From positions 124,001 through 188,000 of the forward strand of contig NW_027096026.1 in the NCBI RefSeq assembly GCF_040115645.1: 64,000 nucleotides of DNA, given 5' to 3'. Of the stretch, positions 36,081 to 49,984 are shown in pieces. This stretch comes from Euwallacea fornicatus. Lineage: Eukaryota; Arthropoda; Insecta; Coleoptera; Curculionidae. Below the pieces are notes generated by a model. That model was given only the letters and a program-made list of their open reading frames with translations. It was not told the DNA's origin and did not search any database. The position numbers and the translations under genes are program-made. Position 1 is the stretch's first letter. Each line of letters starts with the position of its first letter.

Positions 36081-39000
36081 TCTCAAAGATCTCGACGAGC
36101 TGATTAATTTGACACTTCGTTTAAGAAACTTAGTGATCATTTGTCGAAGTTAACGAGCTTCGAAGTTTGAAATGTTACGAAAGTTTTGTGTTTGAGCACA
36201 TAAAGTACTATTTTTCTTGGAAATGCAACAAGATGCAATTATCATTTGTTGTGACATCTCAAAGATCTCGACGAGCTGATTAATTTGACACTTCGTTTAA
36301 GAAACTTGGTGATCATTTGTCGAAGTTAACGAGCTTCCAAGTTTGAAATGTTACGAAAGTTGTGTGTTTGAGCACATAAAGTACTATTTTTCTTGGAAAT
36401 GCAACAAGATGCAATCATGATTTGTTGTGACGTCTCAAAGATCTCGACGAGCTGATTAATTTGACACCTCGTTTAAGAAACTTGGAGTTTGTTTGCCGAA
36501 GTTATCGAGCTTCGAAGTTTGAAATGTTACAAAAGTTGTGTGTTTGAGCACATAAAGTACTATTTTTCTTGGAAATGCAACAAGATGCAATCATGATTTG
36601 TTGTGACGTCTCAAAGATCTCGACGAGCTGATTAATTTTACACCTCGTTTAAGAAACATGAAGTTTGTTTGACGAAGTTATCGAGCTTCGAAGTTTGAAA
36701 TGTTACAAAAGTTGTGTGTTTGAACATATAAAGTACTATTTGTCTTGGAAATGCAACAAGATGCAATCATGATTTGTTGTGACGTCTCAAAAATCTCGTG
36801 GAGGTGATTAATTTGACACCTCGTTTAAGAAACTTGAAGTTTGTTTGCCGAAGTTATCGAGCTTCGAAATTTGAAATGTTACAAATATTCTGTGTTTGAG
36901 CATATAAAGTACTATTTGTCTTGGAAATGCAACAAGATGCAATCATGATTTGTTGTGACGTCTCAAAAATCTCGTGGAGGTGATTAATTTGACACTTTGT
37001 TTAAGAAATTTGGTGATCATTTGTCGAAGTTAACGAGCTTCGAAGTTTGAAATGTTACGAAAGTTGTGTGTTTGAGCACATAAAGTACTATTTTTCTTGG
37101 AAATGCAACAAGATGCAATTATCATTTGTTGTGACATCTCAAAGATCTCGACGAGCTGATTAATTTGACACTTCGTTTAAGAAACTTGGTGATCATTTGT
37201 CGAAGTTAACGAGCTTCCAAGTTTGAAATGTTACGAAAGTTGTGTGTTTGAGCACATAAAGTACTATTTTTCTTGGAAATGCAACAAGATGCAATTATCA
37301 TTTGTTGTGACGTCTCAAAGATCTCGACGAGCTGATTAATTTGACACCTCGTTTAAGAAACTTGAAGTTTGTTTGCCGAAGTTATCGAGCTTCGAAATTT
37401 GAAATGTTACAAATGTTCTGTGTTTGAGCACATAAAGTACTATTTTTCTTGGAAATGCAACAAGATGCAATCATGATTTGTTGTGACGTCTCAAAGATCT
37501 CGACGAGCTGATTAATTTGACACATCGTTTAAGAAACTTGGAGTTTGTTTGCCGAAGTTATCGAGCTTCGAAGTTTGAAATGTTACAAAAGTTGTGTGTT
37601 TGAGCACATAAAGTACTATTTTTCTTGGAAATGCAACAAGATGCAATCATGATTTGTTGTGACGTCTCAAAGATCTCGACGAGCTGATTAATTTGACACT
37701 TCGTTTAAGAAACTTGGTGATCATTTGTCGAAGTTAACGAGCTTCGAAGTTTGAAATGTTACGAAAGTTGTGTGTTTGAGCACATAAAGTACTATTTTTC
37801 TTGGAAATGCAACAAGATGCAATCATGATTTGTTGTGACGTCTCAAAAATCTCGTGGAAGTGATTAATTTGACACTTCGTTTAAGAAATTTGGTGATCAT
37901 TTGCCGAAGTTACCGAGCTTCGAAGTTTGAAATGTTACAAAAGTTGTGTGTTTGAGCACATAAAGTACTATTTTTCTTGGAAATGCAACAAGATGCAATT
38001 ATCATTTGTTGTGACATCTCAAAGATCTCGACGAGCTGATTAATTTGACACTTCGTTTAAGAAACTTGGAGTTTGTTTGTTGAAGTTATCGAGCTTCGAA
38101 ATTTGAAATGTTACAAAAGTTGTGTGTTTGAGCACATAAAGTACTCTTTTTCTTGGAAATGCAACAAGATGCAATCATGATTTGTTGTGACGTCTCAAAA
38201 ATCTCGTGGAGGTGATTAATTTGACACTTCGTTTAAGAAATTTGGTGATCATTTGCCGAAGTTACCGAGCTTCGAAGTTTGAAATGTTACAAAAGTTGTG
38301 TGTTTGAGCACATAAAGTACTATTTTTCTTGGAAATGCAACAAGATGCAATTATCATTTGTTTTGACATCTCAAAGATCTCGACGAGCTGATTAATTTTA
38401 CACCTCGTTTAAGAAACTTGAAGTTTGTTTGACGAAGTTATCGAGCTTCGAAATTTGAAATGTTACAAAAGTTGTGTGTTTGAACATATAAAGTACTATT
38501 TGTCTTGGAAATGCAACAAGATGCAATCATGATTTGTTGTGACGTCTCAAAGATCTCGACGAGCTGATTAATTTGACACATCGTTTAAGAAACTTGGAGT
38601 TTGTTTGCCGATGTTATCGAGCTTCGAAGTTTGAAATGTTACAAAAGTTGTGTGTTTGAGCACATAAAGTACTATTTTTCTTGGAAATGCAACAAGATGC
38701 AATTATCATTTGTTGTGACGTCTCAAAGATCTCGACGAGCTGATTAATTTGACACCTCGTTTAAGAAACTTGAAGTTTGTTTGCCGAAGTTATCGAGCTT
38801 CGAAATTTGAAATGTTACAAATGTTCTGTGTTTGAGCACATAAAGTACTATTTTTCTTGGAAATGCAACAAGATGCAATCATGATTTGTTGTGACGTCTC
38901 AAAGATCTCGACGAGCTGATTAATTTGACACATCGTTTAAGAAACTTGGAGTTTGTTTGCCGAAGTTATCGAGCTTCGAAGTTTGAAATGTTACAAAAGT

Positions 39001-40304
39001 TGTGTGTTTGAGCACATAAAGTACTATTTTTCTTGGAAATGCAACAAGATGCAATCATGATTTGTTGTGACGTCTCAAAGATCTCGACGAGCTGATTAAT
39101 TTGACACTTCGTTTAAGAAACTTGGTGATCATTTGTCGAAGTTAACGAGCTTCGAAGTTTGAAATGTTACGAAAGTTGTGTGTTTGAGCACATAAAGTAC
39201 AATTTTTCTTGGAAATGCAACAAGATGCAATCATGATTTGTTGTGACGTCTCAAAAATCTCGTGGAAGTGATTAATTTGACACTTCGTTTAAGAAATTTG
39301 GTGATCATTTGCCGAAGTTACCGAGCTTCGAAGTTTGAAATGTTACAAAAGTTGTGTGTTTGATCACATAAAGTACTATTTTTCTTGGAAATGCAACAAG
39401 ATGCAATTATCATTTGTTGTGACATCTCAAAGATCTCGACGAGCTGATTAATTTGACACTTCGTTTAAGAAACTTGGAGTTTGTTTGTTGAAGTTATCGA
39501 GCTTCGAAATTTGAAATGTTACAAAAGTTGTGTGTTTGAGCACATAAAGTACTCTTTTTCTTGGAAATGCAACAAGATGCAATCATGATTTGTTGTGACG
39601 TCTCAAAAATCTCGTGGAGGTGATTAATTTGACACTTCGTTTAAGAAATTTGGTGATCATTTGCCGAAGTTACCGAGCTTCGAAGTTTGAAATGTTACAA
39701 AAGTTGTGTGTTTGAGCACATAAAGTACTATTTTTCTTGGAAATGCAACAAGATGCAATTATCATTTGTTTTGACATCTCAAAGATCTCGACGAGCTGAT
39801 TAATTTTACACCTCGTTTAAGAAACTTGAAGTTTGTTTGACGAAGTTATCGAGCTTCGAAATTTGAAATGTTACAAAAGTTGTGTGTTTGAACATATAAA
39901 GTACTATTTGTCTTGGAAATGCAACAAGATGCAATTATCATTTGTTGTGACATCTCAAAGATCTCGACGAGCTGATTAATTTGACACTTCGTTTAAGAAA
40001 CTTGGAGTTTGTTTGTTGAAGTTATCGAGCTTCGAAATTTGAAATGTTACAAAAGTTGTGTGTTTGAGCACATAAAGTACTCTTTTTCTTGGAAATGCAA
40101 CAAGATGCAATCATGATTTGTTGTGACGTCTCAAAAATCTCGTGGAGGTGATTAATTTGACACTTCGTTTAAGAAATTTGGTGATCATTTGCCGAAGTTA
40201 CCGAGCTTCGAAGTTTGAAATGTTACGAAAGTTGTGTTTTTGAGCACATAAAGTACTATTTTTCTGGGAAATGCAACAAGATGCAATTATCATTTGTTGT
40301 GACG

Positions 40305-43300
40305 TCTCAAAGATCTCGACGAGCTGATTAATTTGACACTTCGTTTAAGAAACTTGGTGATCATTTGTCGAAGTTAACGAGCTTCGAAGTTTGAAATGTT
40401 ACGAAAGTTGTGTGTTTGAGCACATAAAGTACTATTTTTCTTGGAAATGCAACAAGATGCAATCATGATTTCTTGTGACGTCTCAAAGATCTCGACGAGC
40501 TGATTAATTTGACACTTCGTTTAAGAAACTTGGAGTTTGTTTGTTGAAGTTATCGAGCTTCGAAATTTGAAATGTTACAAAAGTTGTGTGTTTGAGCACA
40601 TAAAATACTATTTTTCTTGGAAATGCAACAAGATGCAATCATGATTTGTTGTGACGTCTCAAAGATCTCGTGGAGCTGATTAATGTGACACTTCGTTTAA
40701 GAAATTTGGTGATCATTTGTCGAAGTTAACGAGCTTCAAAGTTTGAAATGTTACGAATGTTGTGTGTTTGAGCACATAAAGTACTATTTTTCTTGGAAAT
40801 GCAACAAGATGCAATCATGATTTGTTGTGACGTCTCAAAGATCTCGTGGAGCTGATTAATTTGACACCTCGTTTAAGAAACTTGGAGTTTGTTTGCCGAA
40901 GTTATCGAGCTTCGAAGTTTGAAATGTTACAAAAGTTATGTGTTTGAGCACATAAAGTACTATTTTTCTTGGAAATGCAACAAGATGCAATCATGATTTG
41001 TTGTGTCGTCTCAAAGATCTCGACGAGCTGATTAATTTGACACCTCGTTTAAGAAACTTGGAGTTTGTTTGCCGAAGTTATCGAGCTTCGAAGTTTGAAA
41101 TGTTACAAAAGTTGTGTGTTTGAGCACATAAAGTACTATTTTTCGTGGAAATGCAACAAGATGCAATCATGATTTGTTGTGACGTCTCAAAGATCTCGAC
41201 GAGCTGATTAATTTGACACTTCGTTTAAGAAACTTGGTGATCATTTGTCGAAGTTAACGAGCTTCGAAGTTTGAAATGTTACGAAAGTTGTGTGTTTGAG
41301 CACATAAAGTACTATTTTTCTTGGAAATGCAACAAGATGCAATCATGATTTGTTGTGACGTCTCAAAAATCTCGTGGAAGTGATTAATTTGACACTTCGT
41401 TTAAGAAATTTGGTGATCATTTGCCGAAGTTACCGAGCTTCGAAGTTTGAAATGTTACAAAAGTTGTGTGTTTGAGCACATAAAGTACTATTTTTCTTGG
41501 AAATGCAACAAGATGCAATTATCATTTGTTGTGACATCTCAAAGATCTCGACGAGCTGATTAATTTGACACTTCGTTTAAGAAACTTGGAGTTTGTTTGT
41601 TGAAGTTATCGAGCTTCGAAATTTGAAATGTTACAAAAGTTGTGTGTTTGAGCACATAAAGTACTCTTTTTCTTGGAAATGCAACAAGATGCAATCATGA
41701 TTTGTTGTGACGTCTCAAAAATCTCGTGGAGGTGATTAATTTGACACTTCGTTTAAGAAATTTGGTGATCATTTGCCGAAGTTACCGAGCTTCGAAGTTT
41801 GAAATGTTACAAAAGTTGTGTGTTTGAGCACATAAAGTACTATTTTTCTTGGAAATGCAACAAGATGCAATTATCATTTGTTTTGACATCTCAAAGATCT
41901 CGACGAGCTGATTAATTTTACACCTCGTTTAAGAAACTTGAAGTTTGTTTGACGAAGTTATCGAGCTTCGAAATTTGAAATGTTACAAAAGTTGTGTGTT
42001 TGAACATATAAAGTACTATTTGTCTTGGAAATGCAACAAGATGCAATTATCATTTGTTGTGACATCTCAAAGATCTCGACGAGCTGATTAATTTGACACT
42101 TCGTTTAAGAAACTTGGAGTTTGTTTGTTGAAGTTATCGAGCTTCGAAATTTGAAATGTTACAAAAGTTGTGTGTTTGAGCACATAAAGTACTCTTTTTC
42201 TTGGAAATGCAACAAGATGCAATCATGATTTGTTGTGACGTCTCAAAAATCTCGTGGAGGTGATTAATTTGACACTTCGTTTAAGAAATTTGGTGATCAT
42301 TTGCCGAAGTTACCGAGCTTCGAAGTTTGAAATGTTACGAAAGTTGTGTGTTTGAGCACATAAAGTACTATTTTTCTGGGAAATGCAACAAGATGCAATT
42401 ATCATTTGTTGTGACGTCTCAAAGATCTCGACGAGCTGATTAATTTGACACTTCGTTTAAGAAACTTGGTGATCATTTGTCGAAGTTAACGAGCTTCGAA
42501 GTTTGAAATGTTACGAAAGTAGTGTGTTTGAGCACATAAAGTACTATTTTTCTTGGAAATGCAACAAGATGCAATCATGATTTGTTGTGACGTCTCAAAA
42601 ATCTCGTGGAAGTGATTAATTTGACACTTCGTTTAAGAAATTTGGTGATCATTTGCCGAAGTTACCGAGCTTCGAAGTTTGAAATGTTACAAAAGTTGTG
42701 TGTTTGAGCACATAAAGTACTATTTTTCTTGGAAATGCAACAAGATGCAATTATCATTTGTTTTGACATCTCAAAGATCTCGACGAGCTGATTAATTTTA
42801 CACCTCGTTTAAGAAACTTGAAGTTTGTTTGACGAAGTTATCGAGCTTCGAAATTTGAAATGTTACAAAAGTTGTGTGTTTGAACATATAAAGTACTATT
42901 TGTCTTGGAAATGCAACAAGATGCAATTATCATTTGTTGTGACATCTCAAAGATCTCGACGAGCTGATTAATTTGACACTTCGTTTAAGAAACTTGGAGT
43001 TTGTTTGTTGAAGTTATCGAGCTTCGAAATTTGAAATGTTACAAAAGTTGTGTGTTTGAGCACATAAAGTACTCTTTTTCTTGGAAATGCAACAAGATGC
43101 AATCATGATTTGTTGTGACGTCTCAAAAATCTCGTGGAGGTGATTAATTTGACACTTCGTTTAAGAAATTTGGTGATCATTTGCCGAAGTTACCGAGCTT
43201 CGAAGTTTGAAATGTTACGAAAGTTGTGTGTTTGAGCACATAAAGTACTATTTTTCTGGGAAATGCAACAAGATGCAATTATCATTTGTTGTGACGTCTC

Positions 43301-46112
43301 AAAGATCTCGACGAGCTGATTAATTTGACACTTCGTTTAAGAAACTTGGTGATCATTTGTCGAAGTTAACGAGCTTCGAAGTTTGAAATGTTACGAAAGT
43401 TGTGTGTTTGAGCACATAAAGTACTATTTTTCTTGGAAATGCAACAAGATGCAATCATGATTTCTTGTGACGTCTCAAAGATCTCGACGAGCTGATTAAT
43501 TTGACACTTCGTTTAAGAAACTTGGAGTTTGTTTGTTGAAGTTATCGAGCTTCGAAATTTGAAATGTTACAAAAGTTGTGTGTTTGAGCACATAAAATAC
43601 TATTTTTCTTGGAAATGCAACAAGATGCAATCATGATTTGTTGTGACGTCTCAAAGATCTCGTGGAGCTGATTAATGTGACACTTCGTTTAAGAAATTTG
43701 GTGATCATTTGTCGAAGTTAACGAGCTTCAAAGTTTGAAATGTTACGAATGTTGTGTGTTTGAGCACATAAAGTACTATTTTTCTTGGAAATGCAACAAG
43801 ATGCAATCATGATTTGTTGTGACGTCTCAAAGATCTTGTGGAGCTGATTAATTTGACACTTCGTTTAAGAAACTTGAAGTTTGTTTGCCGAAGTTATCGA
43901 GCTTCGAAATTTGAAATGTTACAAATGTTCTGTGTTTGAGCACATAAAGTACTATTTTTCTTGGAAATGCAACAAGATGCAATCATGATTTGTTGTGACG
44001 TCTCAAAGATCTCGACGAGCTGATTAATTTGACACATCGTTTAAGAAACTTGGAGTTTGTTTGCCGATGTTATCGAGCTTCGAAGTTTGAAATGTTACAA
44101 AAGTTGTGTGTTTGAGCACATAAAGTACTATTTTTCGTGGAAATGCAACAAGATGCAATCATGATTTGTTGTGACGTCTCAAAGATCTCGACGAGCTGAT
44201 TAATTTGACACTTCGTTTAAGAAACTTGGTGATCATTTGTCGAAGTTAACGAGCTTCGAAGTTTGAAATGTTACGAAAGTTGTGTGTTTGAGCACATAAA
44301 GTACTATTTTTCTTGGAAATGCAACAAGATGCAATTATCATTTGTTTTGACATCTCAAAGATCTCGACGAGCTGATTAATTTGACACTTCGTTTAAGAAA
44401 CTTGGAGTTTGTTTGTTGAAGTTATCGAGCTTCGAAATTTGAAATGTTACAAAAGTTGTGTGTTTGAGCACATAAAATACTATTTTTCTTGGAAATGCAA
44501 CAAGATGCAATCATGATTTGTTGTGACGTCTCAAAGATCTCGTGGAGCTGATTAATGTGACACTTCGTTTAAGAAATTTGGTGATCATTTGTCGAAGTTA
44601 ACGAGCTTCAAAGTTTGAAATGTTACGAATGTTGTGTGTTTGAGCACATAAAGTACTATTTTTCTTGGAAATGCAACAAGATGCAATCATGATTTGTTGT
44701 GACGTCTCAAAGATCTCGTGGAGCTGATTAATTTGACACCTCGTTTAAGAAACTTGGAGTTTGTTTGCCGAAGTTATCGAGCTTCGAAGTTTGAAATGTT
44801 ACAAAAGTTATGTGTTTGAGCACATAAAGTACTATTTTTCTTGGAAATGCAACAAGATGCAATCATGATTTGTTGTGTCGTCTCAAAGATCTCGACGAGC
44901 TGATTAATTTGACACCTCGTTTAAGAAACTTGGAGTTTGTTTGCCGAAGTTATCGAGCTTCGAAGTTTGAAATGTTACAAAAGTTGTGTGTTTGAGCACA
45001 TAAAGTACTATTTTTCGTGGAAATGCAACAAGATGCAATCATGATTTGTTGTGACGTCTCAAAGATCTCGACGAGCTGATTAATTTGACACTTCGTTTAA
45101 GAAACTTGGTGATCATTTGTCGAAGTTAACGAGCTTCGAAGTTTGAAATGTTACGAAAGTTGTGTGTTTGAGCACATAAAGTACTATTTTTCTTGGAAAT
45201 GCAACAAGATGCAATTATCATTTGTTTTGACATCTCAAAGATCTCGACGAGCTGATTAATTTTACACCTCGTTTAAGAAACTTGAAGTTTGTTTGACGAA
45301 GTTATCGAGCTTCGAAATTTGAAATGTTACAAAAGTTGTGTGTTTGAACATATAAAGTACTATTTGTCTTGGAAATGCAACAAGATGCAATTATCATTTG
45401 TTGTGACATCTCAAAGATCTCGACGAGCTGATTAATTTGACACTTCGTTTAAGAAACTTGGAGTTTGTTTGTTGAAGTTATCGAGCTTCGAAATTTGAAA
45501 TGTTACAAAAGTTGTGTGTTTGAGCACATAAAGTACTCTTTTTCTTGGAAATGCAACAAGATGCAATCATGATTTGTTGTGACGTCTCAAAAATCTCGTG
45601 GAGGTGATTAATTTGACACTTCGTTTAAGAAATTTGGTGATCATTTGCCGAAGTTACCGAGCTTCGAAGTTTGAAATGTTACGAAAGTTGTGTGTTTGAG
45701 CACATAAAGTACTATTTTTCTGGGAAATGCAACAAGATGCAATTATCATTTGTTGTGACGTCTCAAAGATCTCGACGAGCTGATTAATTTGACACTTCGT
45801 TTAAGAAACTTGGTGATCATTTGTCGAAGTTAACGAGCTTCGAAGTTTGAAATGTTACGAAAGTTGTGTGTTTGAGCACATAAAGTACTATTTTTCTTGG
45901 AAATGCAACAAGATGCAATCATGATTTCTTGTGACGTCTCAAAGATCTCGACGAGCTGATTAATTTGACACTTCGTTTAAGAAACTTGGAGTTTGTTTGT
46001 TGAAGTTATCGAGCTTCGAAATTTGAAATGTTACAAAAGTTGTGTGTTTGAGCACATAAAATACTATTTTTCTTGGAAATGCAACAAGATGCAATCATGA
46101 TTTGTTGTGACG
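40305..46112 (+). repeat. HOR I rearranged block, 33 monomers
   Basis: Monomers 229-261 read J K A B C D e G h F G H D e F G H J K A L N D2 K A B C D2 F G H J K. Several shortcuts are visible: J K A B (skipping L N D2 K A), D e G without E F G H I D, an e with E's T171 tail leading into F (42593-42768), and a D front with T171/A176 tail leading into F (45057-45232), which is probably a D/E fusion. N at 44001 has gccgatgtt. D at 42417 has a private aagtagtgtg. Confidence 0.8.
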
Positions 46113-46464
46113 TCTCAAAGATCTCGTGGAGCTGATTAATGTGACACTTCGTTTAAGAAATTTGGTGATCATTTGTCGAAGTTAACGAGCTTCAAAGTTT
46201 GAAATGTTACGAATGTTGTGTGTTTGAGCACATAAAGTACTATTTTTCTTGGAAATGCAACAAGATGCAATCATGATTTGTTGTGACGTCTCAAAGATCT
46301 TGTGGAGCTGATTAATTTGACACTTCGTTTAAGAAACTTGGAGTTTGTTTGCCGAAGTTATCGAGCTTCGAAGTTTGAAATGTTACAAAAGTTGTGTGTT
46401 TGAGCACATAAAGTACTATTTTTCGTGGAAATGCAACAAGATGCAATCATGATTTGTTGTGACG

Positions 46465-47872
46465 TCTCAAAGATCTCGACGAGCTGATTAATTTGACACT
46501 TCGTTTAAGAAACTTGGTGATCATTTGTCGAAGTTAACGAGCTTCGAAGTTTGAAATGTTACGAAAGTTGTGTGTTTGAGCACATAAAGTACTATTTTTC
46601 TTGGAAATGCAACAAGATGCAATTATCATTTGTTGTGACATCTCAAAGATCTCGACGAGCTGATTAATTTGACACTTCGTTTAAGAAACTTGGTGATCAT
46701 TTGTCGAAGTTAACGAGCTTCCAAGTTTGAAATGTTACGAAAGTTGTGTGTTTGAGCACATAAAGTACTATTTTTCTTGGAAATGCAACAAGATGCAATT
46801 ATCATTTGTTGTGACGTCTCAAAGTTCTCGACGAGCTGATTAATTTGACACCTCGTTTAAGAAACTTGAAGTTTGTTTGCCGAAGTTATCGAGCTTCGAA
46901 ATTTGAAATGTTACAAATGTTCTGTGTTTGAGCACATAAAGTACTATTTTTCTTGGAAATGCAACAAGATGCAATCATGATTTGTTGTGACGTCTCAAAG
47001 ATCTCGACGAGCTGATTAATTTGACACATCGTTTAAGAAACTTGGAGTTTGTTTGCCGAAGTTATCGAGCTTCGAAGTTTGAAATGTTACAAAAGTTGTG
47101 TGTTTGAGCACATAAAGTACTATTTTTCTTGGAAATGCAACAAGATGCAATTATCATTTGTTGTGACGTCTCAAAGATCTCGACGAGCTGATTAATTTGA
47201 CACTTCGTTTAAGAAACTTGGTGATCATTTTTCGAAGTTAACGAGCTTCGAAGTTTGAAATGTTACGAAAGTTGTGTGTTTGAGCACATAAAGTACTATT
47301 TTTCTTGGAAATGCAACAAGATGCAATTATCATTTGTTGTGACATCTCAAAGATCTCGACGAGCTGATTAATTTGACACTTCGTTTAAGAAATTTGGTGA
47401 TCATTTGTCGAAGTTATCGAGCTTCGAAGTTTGAAATGTTACAAAAGTTGTGTGTTTGAGCACATAAAGTACTATTTTTCTTGGAAATGCAACAAGATGC
47501 AATCATGATTTGTTGTGACGTCTCAAAGATCTTGTGGAGCTGATTAATTTGACACTTCGTTTAAGAAACTTGAAGTTTGTTTGCCGAAGTTATCGAGCTT
47601 CGAAATTTGAAATGTTACAAATGTTCTGTGTTTGAGCACATAAAGTACTATTTTTCTTGGAAATGCAACAAGATGCAATCATGATTTGTTGTGACGTCTC
47701 AAAGATCTCGACGAGCTGATTAATTTGACACATCGTATAAGAAACTTGGAGTTTGTTTGCCGAAGTTATCGAGCTTCGAAGTTTGAAATGTTACAAAAGT
47801 TGTGTGTTTGAGCACATAAAGTACTATTTTTCTTGGAAATGCAACAAGATGCAATCATGATTTGTTGTGACG
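46465..47872 (+). repeat. 1408-bp tandem duplication, left copy (8 monomers)
   Basis: Da P Q n Da R L Nt. The rare catttttcgaag change in the second Da (about 47230) is repeated in the right copy, so the change predates the duplication. The private aaagttctcg at 46825, which destroys agatct, is absent from the right copy and from the distant copy after 57905, so it arose later or only here. Confidence 0.9.
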
Positions 47873-49280
47873 TCTCAAAGATCTCGACGAGCTGATTAAT
47901 TTGACACTTCGTTTAAGAAACTTGGTGATCATTTGTCGAAGTTAACGAGCTTCGAAGTTTGAAATGTTACGAAAGTTGTGTGTTTGAGCACATAAAGTAC
48001 TATTTTTCTTGGAAATGCAACAAGATGCAATTATCATTTGTTGTGACATCTCAAAGATCTCGACGAGCTGATTAATTTGACACTTCGTTTAAGAAACTTG
48101 GTGATCATTTGTCGAAGTTAACGAGCTTCCAAGTTTGAAATGTTACGAAAGTTGTGTGTTTGAGCACATAAAGTACTATTTTTCTTGGAAATGCAACAAG
48201 ATGCAATTATCATTTGTTGTGACGTCTCAAAGATCTCGACGAGCTGATTAATTTGACACCTCGTTTAAGAAACTTGAAGTTTGTTTGCCGAAGTTATCGA
48301 GCTTCGAAATTTGAAATGTTACAAATGTTCTGTGTTTGAGCACATAAAGTACTATTTTTCTTGGAAATGCAACAAGATGCAATCATGATTTGTTGTGACG
48401 TCTCAAAGATCTCGACGAGCTGATTAATTTGACACATCGTTTAAGAAACTTGGAGTTTGTTTGCCGAAGTTATCGAGCTTCGAAGTTTGAAATGTTACAA
48501 AAGTTGTGTGTTTGAGCACATAAAGTACTATTTTTCTTGGAAATGCAACAAGATGCAATTATCATTTGTTGTGACGTCTCAAAGATCTCGACGAGCTGAT
48601 TAATTTGACACTTCGTTTAAGAAACTTGGTGATCATTTTTCGAAGTTAACGAGCTTCGAAGTTTGAAATGTTACGAAAGTTGTGTGTTTGAGCACATAAA
48701 GTACTATTTTTCTTGGAAATGCAACAAGATGCAATTATCATTTGTTGTGACATCTCAAAGATCTCGACGAGCTGATTAATTTGACACTTCGTTTAAGAAA
48801 TTTGGTGATCATTTGTCGAAGTTATCGAGCTTCGAAGTTTGAAATGTTACAAAAGTTGTGTGTTTGAGCACATAAAGTACTATTTTTCTTGGAAATGCAA
48901 CAAGATGCAATCATGATTTGTTGTGACGTCTCAAAGATCTTGTGGAGCTGATTAATTTGACACTTCGTTTAAGAAACTTGAAGTTTGTTTGCCGAAGTTA
49001 TCGAGCTTCGAAATTTGAAATGTTACAAATGTTCTGTGTTTGAGCACATAAAGTACTATTTTTCTTGGAAATGCAACAAGATGCAATCATGATTTGTTGT
49101 GACGTCTCAAAGATCTCGACGAGCTGATTAATTTGACACATCGTATAAGAAACTTGGAGTTTGTTTGCCGAAGTTATCGAGCTTCGAAGTTTGAAATGTT
49201 ACAAAAGTTGTGTGTTTGAGCACATAAAGTACTATTTTTCTTGGAAATGCAACAAGATGCAATCATGATTTGTTGTGACG
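47873..49280 (+). repeat. 1408-bp tandem duplication, right copy (8 monomers)
   Basis: It repeats 46465-47872 in order, including catttttcgaag at about 48638 and cgtataag in Nt. The homologous block after 57905 has only one copy, so the duplication occurred after, or was lost since, the split between those two HOR II copies. Confidence 0.9.
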
Positions 49281-49984
49281 TCTCAAAGATCTCGACGAGC
49301 TGATTAATTTGACACTTCGTTTAAGAAACTTGGTGATCATTTGTCGAAGTTAACGAGCTTCGAAGTTTGAAATGTTACGAAAGTTGTGTGTTTGAGCACA
49401 TAAAGTACTATTTTTCTTGGAAATGCAACAAGATGCAATTATCATTTGTTGTGACATCTCAAAGATCTCGACGAGCTGATTAATTTGACACTTCGTTTAA
49501 GAAACTTGGTGATCATTTGTCGAAGTTAACGAGCTTCCAAGTTTGAAATGTTACGAAAGTTGTGTGTTTGAGCACATAAAGTACTATTTTTCTTGGAAAT
49601 GCAACAAGATGCAATCATGATTTGTTGTGACGTCTCAAAGATCTCGACGAGCTGATTAATTTGACACATCGTTTAAGAAACTTGGAGTTTGTTTGCCGAA
49701 GTTATCGAGCTTCGAAGTTTGAAATGTTACAAAAGTTGTGTGTTTGAGCACATAAAGTACTATTTTTCGTGGAAATGCAACAAGATGCAATCATGATTTG
49801 TTGTGACGTCTCAAAGATCTCGACGAGCTGATTAATTTGACACTTCGTTTAAGAAACTTGGTGATCATTTGTCGAAGTTAACGAGCTTCGAAGTTTGAAA
49901 TGTTACGAAAGTTGTGTGTTTGAGCACATAAAGTACTATTTTTATTGGAAATGCAACAAGATGCAATTATCATTTGTTGTGACA

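Larger units (their letters stand above)
33617..40304 (+). repeat. Mosaic block of HOR I, HOR II and island monomers, 38 monomers
   Basis: Monomers 191-228 open with A L/F n Q n D e G h F G/S A L N/B Da P, then an island-type run (36433-37136, including the aaacatg and aaatattctg monomers), then P Q n D e G h F n Q n D e G h F G H. The module Q n D e G h F joins HOR II types (Q, n) to the D e G h F part of HOR I. It occurs three times: 34145-35376, 37313-38544 and 38721-39952. The last two form a tandem with an 8-monomer step. Confidence 0.8.

Noticed and set aside
46465..49280. The duplication as an assembly artefact
   Set aside because: Not excluded, but the left copy has a private base (46825), which argues against a simple double count. 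Spanning reads would decide.
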